Assembly: GCF_000025545.1 (NCBI RefSeq)
Contig: NC_013930.1
Coordinates: 62,001 to 126,000 of the forward strand
Length of the DNA stretch: 64,000 nt
Source: Thioalkalivibrio sp. K90mix
GTDB lineage: Bacteria; Pseudomonadota; Gammaproteobacteria; Ectothiorhodospirales; Ectothiorhodospiraceae
Direction of reading: 5' to 3'
A program made the position numbers and the translations under genes. Position 1 is the first letter of the stretch, and each line of letters opens with the position of its first letter. The notes below the pieces were generated by a model. That model did no database searches, had not been told where the DNA came from, and saw only the letters and a program-made list of their open reading frames with translations. This document shows positions 47,391 through 55,143 of this stretch, piece by piece.

Positions 47391-47919
47391 ATGGAATGGA
47401 CTCCGGAGGAAATCTAAGCGCTCAAGAGGATCGACCCGACACGAGGGTGTCGCCGGCGCACGGTCCAAACCCCCACATCGATCCGCCAAAAGCGTTCAGT
47501 GCAAGGCCCGAAAGAATGGTCTGGCGTTCGAGGCGAGAGGCAGGTCGAACCGATGGTCCGCTGAAGCGGACGCGATGATGATTGCGGGTTATGCGTCACT
47601 GGGGCCGGAGCTATTGGCGAAAATGCTGGGCAAGACACGGCAGGCGGTGAAATGGCGAGCCTGGTACTTCGGTATCCCGCATACGCCACAGAAGGGAGCG
47701 CCGAAATGGACTCAAGAAGACATTGAAGCGCTCAAGCAGCAATGGGAGGCCGGAAGGCTTGCGGCGCTGCGTGCAGCTTTTCCAGAGCGAACGGAGTCCG
47801 CGATCAAGACCCGCGTCTGGGAGCACATTGCCCCGGCCAGTCGCGACGCTCAAACGCGGGAGGATGATCGCCAGCGACACAAGGCCTACAAGGCTTTGCT
47901 GAACTCTGCGACGCGGTGA
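47391..47919 (+). pseudogene. Broken SANT/Myb-like repeat protein
   Basis: From ATG 47391 the frame reads MEWTPEEI then TAA (47415-47417) and ALKRI, then a frame change into HRSAKSVQCKARKNGLAFEA, RSNRWSAEADAMMIAGYASL, LGKTRQAVKWRAWYFGIP and PKWTQEDIEALKQQW, ending at 47919. These are repeated SANT/homeodomain-like units (W-T/S-x-E-x..., then R-x-x-x-x-V-x-x-R/KA). The last 114 codons (from 47575) form an intact frame and may still be translated. A nonsense mutation (GAA to TAA) plus a frameshift is the simplest reading. Possibly an integrase-like or sigma-like DNA-binding protein originally. Confidence 0.55.
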
Positions 47920-47996
47920 CGGGAATGCTGGCGGTGCGGTTCCACACACCACCGCACCCGCTGCGGGATCGTGTCGCCCGGGTCAATATGTGGGGG

Positions 47997-49079
47997 CTAT
48001 TGAGAGCGGCCGTGCCACTCGGACGCTTGTTCGGCAACCGCCGAACGCAGCTCCGCATCCGTAAGTCCCTCGACCCATTCCGCAAGCGCCTCTTCGCTAC
48101 CAAAGAAGGCCTGGCGCTCTCGCAGAAACGCGCCCAACTCCGGGCCCTCAAGACCCGTCACATCGGACACCACCCGACCGTTGAAGCGTGCCCGCACCGC
48201 CTTCATGCGGCGATGGTGATCCAGTAGGTCGCACACATCGCGTGATAAGCGCGGGAAGCGGTCCGTCGCCCGAACCAGGGCATTCGCCCGGAACAGTTCC
48301 TTGTCCTGATTGCCCCATGAGGCCGAACAAAGCCCTTGACCCTCCATCCATGCGAGGAACGCCTGATAGGTCGGCCGTGCTGCATCACGCCGCCGAGCGG
48401 CATTCGGCCGGTTTTCCGGCAAGAAAACCCCAGGATCGAAGTACGGCGAACTCGAGACAAAATCGAACAGGGACTCCAGGGAGTCGAAACCGCCCTGCGC
48501 GCCTTTCCAGTACCGCTGCGAGTCGTACCCGAGGAACGACAGTGCAAGCTCCCAGTCCCGCGTCACGACCACCTCGCCCACGCGCTCGCCGGCGGCATCC
48601 ACTTCCAGCCGCAATCCTGATTCGGACAGTTTGAAGCCCATCCGGCGGGCCACCCGACCCAGTAGATTGCCGAGGTCATTGAAGGCGAAGTACCAACGCG
48701 CAAAGTCGAAAGCGGACTCGGGCACCTGAACCACATCCACCTGAAAGGCACCCGCCTCTGTGGGCACCGAGTAACTCAGGACCTTGCGATTCGGGTCTGC
48801 GTCCAGCCGCTTGGAATGGTTGACCACCATCTCGGTCGCACCCAGGGACACCCCGAGCGCGTTCTCGAACGTCGCGTTCTCGAACGTCGCGTGGTCGCAG
48901 GCGAGCAGAACATCAAGGTCGCCATGCGACGTCTTGCCGCCATGAAACCGAACCGGCTCGGAACGGTGAGCCCTGGGGAGAGCCGCATCAAGGGCACGCT
49001 GAACGCGGCAAGCCAGCACCATCAGTTCCGATGACGTTAGCCGTGTTGTACTGAGGACGGCATTCCCACCCATCGTCAA
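47997..49079 (-). CDS. Nucleotidyltransferase-fold protein
   Basis: 360 residues; ATG 49079 or 49073. The N-terminal third has the Pol-beta/NTase signature HGGKTSHGDLDVLLA (~46-60, G-S-x-x-D-x-D type) and a further acidic pair FQVDVVQV (~113-120). The rest is helical. Such proteins occur in phages and plasmids as tRNA- or protein-modifying transferases, and some are MNT-like toxins, but no partner is adjacent. A 15-bp tandem duplication encodes ATFEN twice (residues ~63-73). Behind module 17. Confidence 0.7.
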   Translation of the reverse strand: MTMGGNAVLSTTRLTSSELMVLACRVQRALDAALPRAHRSEPVRFHGGKTSHGDLDVLLACDHATFENATFENALGVSLGATEMVVNHSKRLDADPNRKVLSYSVPTEAGAFQVDVVQVPESAFDFARWYFAFNDLGNLLGRVARRMGFKLSESGLRLEVDAAGERVGEVVVTRDWELALSFLGYDSQRYWKGAQGGFDSLESLFDFVSSSPYFDPGVFLPENRPNAARRRDAARPTYQAFLAWMEGQGLCSASWGNQDKELFRANALVRATDRFPRLSRDVCDLLDHHRRMKAVRARFNGRVVSDVTGLEGPELGAFLRERQAFFGSEEALAEWVEGLTDAELRSAVAEQASEWHGRSQ

Positions 49080-49178
49080 TCACCCTTTCGGGGTAAACCC
49101 CGCATCAAGTCGCCGGCTTCGGGCCGGCTCCGAAATCATCACGACTACCTTAGTCGACGACTGCGGGTTGTCCATTTC
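49080..49178 (-). promoter_or_regulatory. Promoter/5'-UTR module 17 (variant)
   Basis: -35 TGGACA (49169-49174), 16 bp, -10 TAAGGT, hairpin CCGGC-CCGAA-GCCGG at 49113-49127, then an extra hairpin GGGG-TAAA-CCCC at 49090-49101 nearer the start, placed where other copies have only the ribosome binding site. Confidence 0.7.
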
Positions 49179-49188
49179 TCCCAGGCAC

Positions 49189-49223
49189 AAAAAAGCCCGC
49201 CGGGACCGGGGTCCGGGCGGGCA
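49189..49223 (-). terminator. Terminator of the qmcA-nfeD unit
   Basis: Minus strand: GCCCGCCCGGACC pairs with GGTCCCGGCGGGC (one bulge) and is followed by TTTTTTG. Just past the stop at 49242. Confidence 0.8.
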
Positions 49224-49241
49224 TGAACGACGTGCGATCCG

Positions 49242-50225
49242 TCAGGTGTTGCCGGTACCGCCAGTGGTGCCGGCATCGACCGCGCCCATGGCGCCGGGGC
49301 CGAACAGATCCCGCATGCCGCCGAGCGACCCCAGCAAAGCCGTACCCTCCATCGGCACGAATACGCGATCCCCGTCCTTCGCAAGGTCCGGCAACATGCC
49401 GATATAGCGCTGGGCGATCAGGTAGTTCACACCCGCCGCCGGTCCGTCCGGGTGGTTTTCCAGGCTGCCCACGATCAGCCCGATGGCGTCCTTCTCACCC
49501 TGGGCGCGCAGCACGGCTTCCTGACGGTCGCCCTCGGCGCGTGCGATCGCCGCGTCGCGATCCCCTTCGGCACGGCGGATTTCCGCCTCCTTGTAGCCCT
49601 CGGCTTCGCGCACGGTGGCCCGTCGGGTTCGCTCGGCCACCATCTGCTGGTTCATAGCCTGCACGATCTCATCAGGCATGTTTATGTCCTTGAGCTCCAC
49701 ACGGTTCACCTTGAGCCCCCATTTCTGGCCGGCCTCGTCCATCACCGCCTCCATCTGCTTGTTGATGGTCTCGCGGTTCTCGAAGATGTCGTCCAGCTCC
49801 ATCTTGCCGATCTCCGAGCGCAGCGTGGTCTGGGCAAGGGTCTGGATTGCGAGCACCAGGTTCTCGGCACCGTACACGGCCGCCTGCGGGTCCATGATCT
49901 GGTAGTAAATCACCCCGTCGATCGTGACCCCGACGTTGTCCTTGGTGACCACCGCCTGATTCGGGAAATCGAGGAGGATCTCGCGCATGTCGATCTTCGT
50001 CTCGGTGCGCACGATCTTCTGCTCACCCGCGAACTGAAGAATCGTGATCGGCCGCGGACGGTCCACGAATGGGATGATCAGGTTCAACCCGGGGGTCAGC
50101 ACCCGGTGAAACTTGCCCAGACGCTCGATCACCATGGATCGCCGCTGCGGGACCATCGTGATCCCCATGCTGAGGAATGCGCCGACCAGAACAGCCAGCA
50201 CGACGAATGTGATGAATCCTTCCAT
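49242..50225 (-). CDS. qmcA: QmcA-like SPFH/stomatin protein
   Basis: 327 residues. One N-terminal membrane helix (FITFVVLAVLVGAFLSMGI, ~4-22), then the SPFH domain (VPQRRSMVIERLGKFHRVLTPG, here split; NVGVTIDGVIYYQIMDP; TTLRSEIGKMELDDIF) and a long Arg/Glu coiled-coil (EGYKEAEIRRAEGDRDAAIA). This matches E. coli QmcA, a scaffolding protein of membrane microdomains. It is transcribed after an NfeD partner, the usual pairing, in which NfeD may act as a partner or protease-like adaptor. ATG 50225 after AAGGAA. Confidence 0.9.
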   Translation of the reverse strand: MEGFITFVVLAVLVGAFLSMGITMVPQRRSMVIERLGKFHRVLTPGLNLIIPFVDRPRPITILQFAGEQKIVRTETKIDMREILLDFPNQAVVTKDNVGVTIDGVIYYQIMDPQAAVYGAENLVLAIQTLAQTTLRSEIGKMELDDIFENRETINKQMEAVMDEAGQKWGLKVNRVELKDINMPDEIVQAMNQQMVAERTRRATVREAEGYKEAEIRRAEGDRDAAIARAEGDRQEAVLRAQGEKDAIGLIVGSLENHPDGPAAGVNYLIAQRYIGMLPDLAKDGDRVFVPMEGTALLGSLGGMRDLFGPGAMGAVDAGTTGGTGNT

Positions 50226-50242
50226 TATTCCTTCCTTTGCGC

Positions 50243-50731
50243 TTACGCGCGGTCGTGGATATCCGGGGTCACGACAGCCGTGATCCCCTCAAAACGAATC
50301 AGGCGGACCTGGTCGCCTTCACGCAGTTCATAGTCCTGGGTCTCCGTCCGCGCCGGGTAGAAATCACCGAGGATGGTGACACCCAGGCGGCTTTCGCGGA
50401 CCATCACCCGCAGCACTTCGCGATTGGCGCGAATGTCCTGAACGGACAGGTTTCCGTCATCCCCGCGTACCCAGCGCCGACCGACCCAGAAGACAAAGCC
50501 CCCCATGGCGATCATGCCGCCGATCCCACCGAGAACCTGGGCCGCCATGTTGGCACCGAAAGCCGCTGGGATGATCGCGCCCAGCGCACCTCCGGCCAGA
50601 ATCAGGGTGATGCCTCCGCCCCCCGACATCAGGCCGCCGAAGATCAAAAGATCCAGGACCAGGATGGTGAGGGCCGCGATCAGCCAGTATTGCCAAGGGT
50701 CCAGCGACAAAATCCATTGCGATAAATCCAT
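50243..50731 (-). CDS. NfeD-like membrane protein
   Basis: 162 residues with three or four hydrophobic segments (~12-35, ~40-62, ~65-85) and a C-terminal OB-like domain (LRVMVRESRLGVTILGDFYP ... GDQVRLIRFEGI), typical of short NfeD (YbbK-partner) proteins. It lies 17 bp upstream of qmcA in the same transcript. The pair is usually chromosomal and stress-linked, so a plasmid copy is notable. ATG 50731 after GGAGG. Confidence 0.85.
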   Translation of the reverse strand: MDLSQWILSLDPWQYWLIAALTILVLDLLIFGGLMSGGGGITLILAGGALGAIIPAAFGANMAAQVLGGIGGMIAMGGFVFWVGRRWVRGDDGNLSVQDIRANREVLRVMVRESRLGVTILGDFYPARTETQDYELREGDQVRLIRFEGITAVVTPDIHDRA

Positions 50732-50795
50732 AATGCCTCCTTTCGTTGTGAGCCCGGCAAAGGTATCGAAGCCCGGGCAACTGTCGATTTCTATC
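50732..50795 (-). promoter_or_regulatory. TCGACA-type promoter without hairpin
   Basis: -35 TCGACA (plus-strand TGTCGA at about 50785-50790), 16 bp, -10 TACCTT, leader with GGAGG before the nfeD start. Overlaps the last codons of the nuclease gene. Confidence 0.62.
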
Positions 50796-51822
50796 CAAGC
50801 ACTTTCCGCATGCCCTCGAGGCGCTTCGGACCGATACCCTCGATTGAGAGCAATTCCGCATCCGTTGCATTGCAGATCTGCCCGATGGTGTCGTAGTGCG
50901 CCGCCAACCTCTTCGCGAGTGACCCACTCATACCGGGAAGCCCCTCCAGAACGAAAGCAAGCTGGTCCTTTGGGTGGCTGGGCTTCTTGCCGCGCAGCGG
51001 CGGGACATACCCCAGCCCCGAACGATCATGGGTGGCGAGCTTTACCAGCAGATACGCGGTGTGTTCCACCGAGTGTGTGACGATCACGTTGAGCCGCTGG
51101 ACCGTGACCAAAAACGAAATCGCGCCATCGACCTGTGCCGGCGTCATGGATTGCTGGAACAGGTGAGGCTCCCCCTCAAGGATCACGACCGGCACGCAAT
51201 CCTCGGCCAGTCGCATCTTCTCGGACTGGAAGAACAGCCGCTTCGAATCGTCGATCACCGAAGACTCGAAATCGGATCGCCCACCCGCCCCGCTCCGGCA
51301 GGACTTGCGCTCGATCACGAAGCGTTCGTTGACCTCGAGATCCGCCATCGGAAGTTCACAGCGTTCAACCTGAACATTGGGTATATCCGCGAGCGCGTCG
51401 AACAGCGCCGGGGGCTCCCGGTGGTCAATACGGATCAGCACCGGGTCGGGTACCGGGATTGAATGCGGGTCCAGCGCCGCAACCTCCTGCGCCCGATACG
51501 CGGGGCCAGAGCCGCTGGGTACGACCGCGGTCTTCGGCCGCCCGGACACCACCGGGCTGGCGGACGGGCCCTGGCGGGCCAGCACTGCATCGAGCGTGAG
51601 CGAGGCCATTTCCGCTTCCGAATCGAGAATCCCTGCCTCGACCAGCGCGTCCAGAACGTCGTCGTAGAACCTGTCTTCGTTCACGAGCAGGGTCACGCCC
51701 CTTCCGCCGAAGCCCGCACGCTCAAAGTAGGCAATCGTTTCGCGGCCCAGCCCCGGGATGCCGTTAATGTAGACGCGGGCGACGGAGGGCCGTTTGGGGT
51801 GTTGCCAGTGAGCGAGCATCAT
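50791..51822 (-). CDS. XPF/ERCC4-type structure-specific nuclease
   Basis: 343 residues from ATG 51822 (MMLAHWQHPKRP), after GGAG. The middle holds an ERCC4 nuclease core: IDHREPPALFDAL (~152), NERFVIERKSCRSG with the E-R-K triad (~190) and SDFESSVIDD (metal-binding D), then VVILEGEPHLF. The C-terminal ~60 residues are helix-hairpin-helix DNA-binding units (LPGMSGSLAKRLAAHYDTIG, LSIEGIGPKRLEGM). This is the layout of XPF/Mus81-like flap and fork nucleases, rare in bacteria and mostly found on mobile elements. Translation is coupled to the upstream membrane gene. Confidence 0.8.
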   Translation of the reverse strand: MMLAHWQHPKRPSVARVYINGIPGLGRETIAYFERAGFGGRGVTLLVNEDRFYDDVLDALVEAGILDSEAEMASLTLDAVLARQGPSASPVVSGRPKTAVVPSGSGPAYRAQEVAALDPHSIPVPDPVLIRIDHREPPALFDALADIPNVQVERCELPMADLEVNERFVIERKSCRSGAGGRSDFESSVIDDSKRLFFQSEKMRLAEDCVPVVILEGEPHLFQQSMTPAQVDGAISFLVTVQRLNVIVTHSVEHTAYLLVKLATHDRSGLGYVPPLRGKKPSHPKDQLAFVLEGLPGMSGSLAKRLAAHYDTIGQICNATDAELLSIEGIGPKRLEGMRKVLG

Positions 51823-52286
51823 GGGGTATTCTCCGGATCGACAGGTGGGCGTGATCGCTCCCTGCGCGCCGCGCGAATCACAAAGACGGCCAACAGGATC
51901 AACTCGGCCGCGCCAGCGGATGGATCCGCGAACCCACCCACAAGGATGATCGCCATCATCACGGTGTCGATCGCACTGCTGATGATGGCGTAACCGGAGA
52001 CAGCGACCAACGGGAAGCCCAGCCAACCCCCGTAGGCGAATGCCATCGCGAGATAGGCCATCAAAACGAACGTGACAAAGCCCCGCCCAAGTTCGACCGC
52101 GGAGTGATCGGAGCCCTGCACCACGCCCCAGCGAAGCATCGCCAGCGCAGTGGCGACCGCGACCAAGAAGGCGGCAACCGAAACCCCGTCCCGGGTTCGC
52201 GGAAGCCCATCACCGTTGTGACGGAAGGTAAGCAACCGAGCCGTGTGCTGGGCAAACGCCATCAGCAGCGCCTTCAGGACGGACAT
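51819..52286 (-). CDS. Membrane protein, 155 residues
   Basis: ATG 52286 (MSVLKALLMAF) after GGAGG. Three hydrophobic segments (~35-52, ~65-85, ~90-130, the last long enough for two helices) and a basic C-terminal tail. No family recognised. Overlaps the nuclease start by four bases and the DUF3268 gene by 13, so it is part of one operon. Confidence 0.65.
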   Translation of the reverse strand: MSVLKALLMAFAQHTARLLTFRHNGDGLPRTRDGVSVAAFLVAVATALAMLRWGVVQGSDHSAVELGRGFVTFVLMAYLAMAFAYGGWLGFPLVAVSGYAIISSAIDTVMMAIILVGGFADPSAGAAELILLAVFVIRAARRERSRPPVDPENTP

Positions 52287-52678
52287 GAGGCCTCCCTGTG
52301 CTCGGGGTGTCGGCGGCACAACTCCACGACCGCCGCGCACTGCCCCTCGTCAAAATCACCGATATGGCATTCCGACTTGGGGAGGGCCATCTGCCGCGCC
52401 AGCCACGCATACGCCTGGCTGCGAGACATGGCGCCGTTTTGCCAGATCCGGTCGAACGCGGCGTGCGCCTGGGACTTCGCCCGGCGAAGGGCCGCATTGG
52501 CCAGACGCCCCAGCGGTTTCCCGGTTCCCGGGTGACAGCCGACGTGGGCGTCGCACGGCTCGCAGCGGTAAAATAAGCGCTCAAACAGGTCCGAACGGTG
52601 CGGGTACAGATCCCGTCCGGTGACCCGCGCCGACCATCCGCCGCAATAGGGGCACAAGGGTGTCAGCGAAGTGTTCAT
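52274..52678 (-). CDS. DUF3268 zinc-finger protein
   Basis: 134 residues. The DUF3268 signature is clear: CPYCGGWSA, FYRCEPCDAHVGCHPGTGKP (four-Cys zinc knuckle plus VGCHPGT), LGRLANAALRRAKSQAHAAF, IWQ, YAWLARQMAL and a late CHIGDFDEGQCA. The family occurs in phages and plasmids, probably binding nucleic acid or helping other enzymes, function unproven. Overlaps its neighbours on both sides. Confidence 0.85.
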   Translation of the reverse strand: MNTSLTPLCPYCGGWSARVTGRDLYPHRSDLFERLFYRCEPCDAHVGCHPGTGKPLGRLANAALRRAKSQAHAAFDRIWQNGAMSRSQAYAWLARQMALPKSECHIGDFDEGQCAAVVELCRRHPEHREASCPS

Positions 52679-52947
52679 GCCGGGTCCCGCTCCCGCAGGA
52701 TCGGAAGCGACTGGGCGCGCTCCACGATGCGCTGAGCGGCCTTGGTGCGCGTCATGTTCGAGGTGATCGGGATGTCCTCGACCCAGTCCTCATTCAGGGG
52801 CTCGGGGCCGATCCAGAACGCGATCTCGCCGGGCTTGTAGTACAAGCGCATCGCCACGGTGGCGTCCGCACACTGGCGGCGGAACCAGTCGATGCTCGCG
52901 GCATCCGCCGCCGACCGAATCTTTGCTTGCAGGGTGATGCTATCCAT
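52675..52947 (-). CDS. Hypothetical protein, 90 residues
   Basis: ATG 52947 (MDSITLQAKIRSAADA). Short mixed alpha/beta protein with a central ATVAMRLYYKPGEIAFWIG. The start codon overlaps the stop of the Cys-rich gene at 52947-53243 (TAATG), and it also lies directly behind module 18. It can therefore be made from either transcript. Overlaps DUF3268 by four bases. Unrecognised. Confidence 0.62.
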   Translation of the reverse strand: MDSITLQAKIRSAADAASIDWFRRQCADATVAMRLYYKPGEIAFWIGPEPLNEDWVEDIPITSNMTRTKAAQRIVERAQSLPILRERDPA

Positions 52948-53243
52948 TATCCGTTTCCTTCCGGCTTCGGGCCGGTTCCGTTGGTATTGAGGGCCAGAAT
53001 AACGGCCTGCTCGTGCTTGTCGATTTCTTCCTGGGTCGCCCCCACCGGCGGTCGCCAACGACAGCCCTCACACATCGGATCGGTGTCGGGGTGCCCCCCG
53101 TGGACGCACTGCGCCGGGCTCCACTGCACGGGCCACTCGACGGTCTTGAGGCGGCCATCCTCCGTGTAGCCGTTGTTCACGACCGGCGATCGATGGCGAT
53201 CATCAAAGGGGTGGTTGTGACAAGAGTTAAGCGAAACAGGCAT
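52947..53243 (-). CDS. Cys-rich small protein, 98 residues
   Basis: ATG 53243 after a strong AAGGAGG. A putative metal site CVHGGHPDTDPMCEGC lies near residues 46-61. The C-terminus (LALNTNGTGPKPEGNG) is encoded by the module-18 promoter and hairpin. Overlapping use of the same bases for protein and regulation is unusual; the strong ribosome binding site and the coupled stop/start support it as a real gene. No family recognised. Confidence 0.6.
   Translation of the reverse strand: MPVSLNSCHNHPFDDRHRSPVVNNGYTEDGRLKTVEWPVQWSPAQCVHGGHPDTDPMCEGCRWRPPVGATQEEIDKHEQAVILALNTNGTGPKPEGNG
52948..53027 (-). promoter_or_regulatory. Promoter/5'-UTR module 18 (single hairpin) inside a coding region
   Basis: -35 TCGACA (53018-53023), -10 TATTCT near 52996-53001, hairpin CCGGC-CCGAA-GCCGG at 52961-52975, GGAA before ATG 52947. 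The whole module lies within the 3' end of the gene at 52947-53243 and encodes its last residues. Confidence 0.73.
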
Positions 53244-53281
53244 GGGGACGCCCTCCTTGGCGAAAAGATGGGGCCACCGAA

Positions 53282-54973
53282 TCAGGCGGCCTCGTGGGAT
53301 CGTTCGATGCAGGACTGATCGAACTCCAGCGCGTCATTCATCGCCTTGGTCGGTTTCAGGCCCGCACGTTTCAGTTCGGAATGATAGGCGGCGAGAATAT
53401 CCTGAGCGATACCCCCGAAGCGCGGATTTTGCGTGATCTCGTGGTACTGCTCGAAAAACTCCGGGCTGTGACCATGACCCGTGCTGTCCGAAGTGTCATG
53501 CACGTACTCGTGTGCCAGCAGATGGGCGATTTTCAGAACACCCCCGAAACCCCTGCGCATCCCCTTGAGAAACTCGCGCTCGATGGCGATGTACGTCCGC
53601 CCGTCCGTCCATGCCTCGGCGGTCTGGCTGACGCCGACATGGATGTCCCGCTTCTCCCGGGACTCCCCGGTCACCATACTGAACAGCGCCGGCAGGAAAC
53701 GGGCATGACGCTCGATCGCTTTCAGGGCACACCGCTCGATCTTGGTTAGGTCCTTCTTGCGATCCAGCAGGTCATGCCCGGACTCGAACAGCGCCCGGTA
53801 GTCGTCAAACGGGTTGACCTTGCCCCTGAAGGGCTCCATCCCAAATGCCTTCATGTGATCCGTGTGTTCGGTGCGGCACAGCGCGTTGAACGCCTCGCAG
53901 ACGGTATCGCACGAAGGCGAGCGCAGGCCCAGCATGGACAGCATCGACTGACTCAGGACAAACACATCGCCCCGTTCATGCGCGCGAACAGCCATGCGCT
54001 CGTCCTCGTGGCTCGTGATGAAGGTGATATCGTTCAGCTTCGTTACCCGGTCGATTCGGTGACGCTTGCCGGTGATGTCCTGTAGCAGCCGCAGCTTCGC
54101 GATTTCCGGATCATCGATCGTCCGCTCACCCGAGAGAATCTGCGACAGGAAGTATTCGCGTTCGAAATCGTTCAATCGGATCGCCTTCTTCGGCTTGAGG
54201 CCGACGGCCTCGTTGAGCGCCTTCTTGATCCGCTTCCAGACCTCGCACTTCGACTCCAGCACGGCATTGCGCGCCAGATTCACATCAAGGGCTCGCTTCG
54301 ACAGCACCACCCCACCGGAGCCAAAGTCCCGCGAGTTGTACCGGCAGACCAGCACCCCGAGGTTGTACACGTCCAGCGTGCTGCTGTGATCGAGCCGGAT
54401 GCAGGCGTCGTCCGTTTCAAGCGTCCACTTCTGGTCCTCCGGCGGACGATTCAGGCGCCGACCATTGAAGGTGATCGGAAGCGAGACATACAGAGCCATA
54501 TCCGCCAGTGACCGCTCGGTCCGCTCCACGTCAGCCAGTGTCATGGGATCGTAGAAGCTGCCGCTGACCTGAAATCCGTCGACCGGATCGCGGTCCTCGA
54601 GAAGCTCGTACTCCAGCCCCCACTGCTTGATATCCACGTCCATCTGGTAGGTGCCGGTGCGCATACACGTTGGCGCGAAGGCCCATGCTTGCGCACGACC
54701 AGCACCGAAGCGGCCGAATGTCCTTCCGGCGTCCGCGTCGTGATCGAAGCCGAGCGTGCCGAGGCACGTTTCCACGTCGTGGATGCGCTGAATCCCCTTG
54801 CCGTTGTCCTCGACACGGAAGCCATGCCGGTCCATCTCGATGGTCATTTCCGTCGCGTGGGCGTCGACCGAATTCATCACGAACTCGAGCAGCGCCTTAT
54901 CAAAGCTGCCGGCCTGGGAAACGATGGTGTGGTAGATCAGCTGCGAGCCGACCTCGATCTTGCGCTTTGCCAT
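53282..54973 (-). CDS. GHKL ATPase fused to a zincin-like metallopeptidase domain
   Basis: 563 residues from ATG 54973. The N-terminus is a GHKL (Hsp90/MutL/gyrB-type) ATPase: ALLEFVMNSVDAHATE (N-box), VEDNGKGIQRI (G1), TFGRFGAGRAQAWAFA (G2). The C-terminus has LLAHEYVHDTSDSTGHGHSP (~490-510), a HExxH metallopeptidase motif with extra His downstream, as in zincins. A conserved-looking helix-rich linker joins them. I know no characterised protein with this pairing; ATP-gated proteolysis or DNA handling could be involved. Preceded by module 19. Confidence 0.7.
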   Translation of the reverse strand: MAKRKIEVGSQLIYHTIVSQAGSFDKALLEFVMNSVDAHATEMTIEMDRHGFRVEDNGKGIQRIHDVETCLGTLGFDHDADAGRTFGRFGAGRAQAWAFAPTCMRTGTYQMDVDIKQWGLEYELLEDRDPVDGFQVSGSFYDPMTLADVERTERSLADMALYVSLPITFNGRRLNRPPEDQKWTLETDDACIRLDHSSTLDVYNLGVLVCRYNSRDFGSGGVVLSKRALDVNLARNAVLESKCEVWKRIKKALNEAVGLKPKKAIRLNDFEREYFLSQILSGERTIDDPEIAKLRLLQDITGKRHRIDRVTKLNDITFITSHEDERMAVRAHERGDVFVLSQSMLSMLGLRSPSCDTVCEAFNALCRTEHTDHMKAFGMEPFRGKVNPFDDYRALFESGHDLLDRKKDLTKIERCALKAIERHARFLPALFSMVTGESREKRDIHVGVSQTAEAWTDGRTYIAIEREFLKGMRRGFGGVLKIAHLLAHEYVHDTSDSTGHGHSPEFFEQYHEITQNPRFGGIAQDILAAYHSELKRAGLKPTKAMNDALEFDQSCIERSHEAA

Positions 54974-55047
54974 TTCACTTCTCCTTTTCGGCTTCGGGCC
55001 GATTCCGATGGGAGTTCCACTCTATCCTTGCAGTGAAGGACGTCAAT
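54974..55047 (-). promoter_or_regulatory. Promoter/5'-UTR module 19 (single hairpin, compensatory stem)
   Basis: -35 TTGACG (plus-strand CGTCAA at 55041-55046), 16 bp, -10 TAGAGT; hairpin TCGGC-CCGAA-GCCGA at 54988-55002, in which the closing pair is U-A instead of C-G; GGAG before ATG 54973. Confidence 0.75.
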
Positions 55048-55097
55048 TTCCGTGGCGACGCCCGTATGGATGTCGTTCCGGCAAACCGGGCCCGTGC

Positions 55098-55132
55098 AAA
55101 AAAAAGCCGCCGGCACAACACCGGCGGCAAAA
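55098..55132. terminator. Bidirectional terminator
   Basis: GCCGCCGG pairs with CCGGCGGC around a 7-nt loop; eight A on the left and four on the right, so it works best for the minus-strand gene ending at 55144 (T-run of eight). Confidence 0.85.
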
Positions 55133-55143
55133 TGCGAAGGCGG

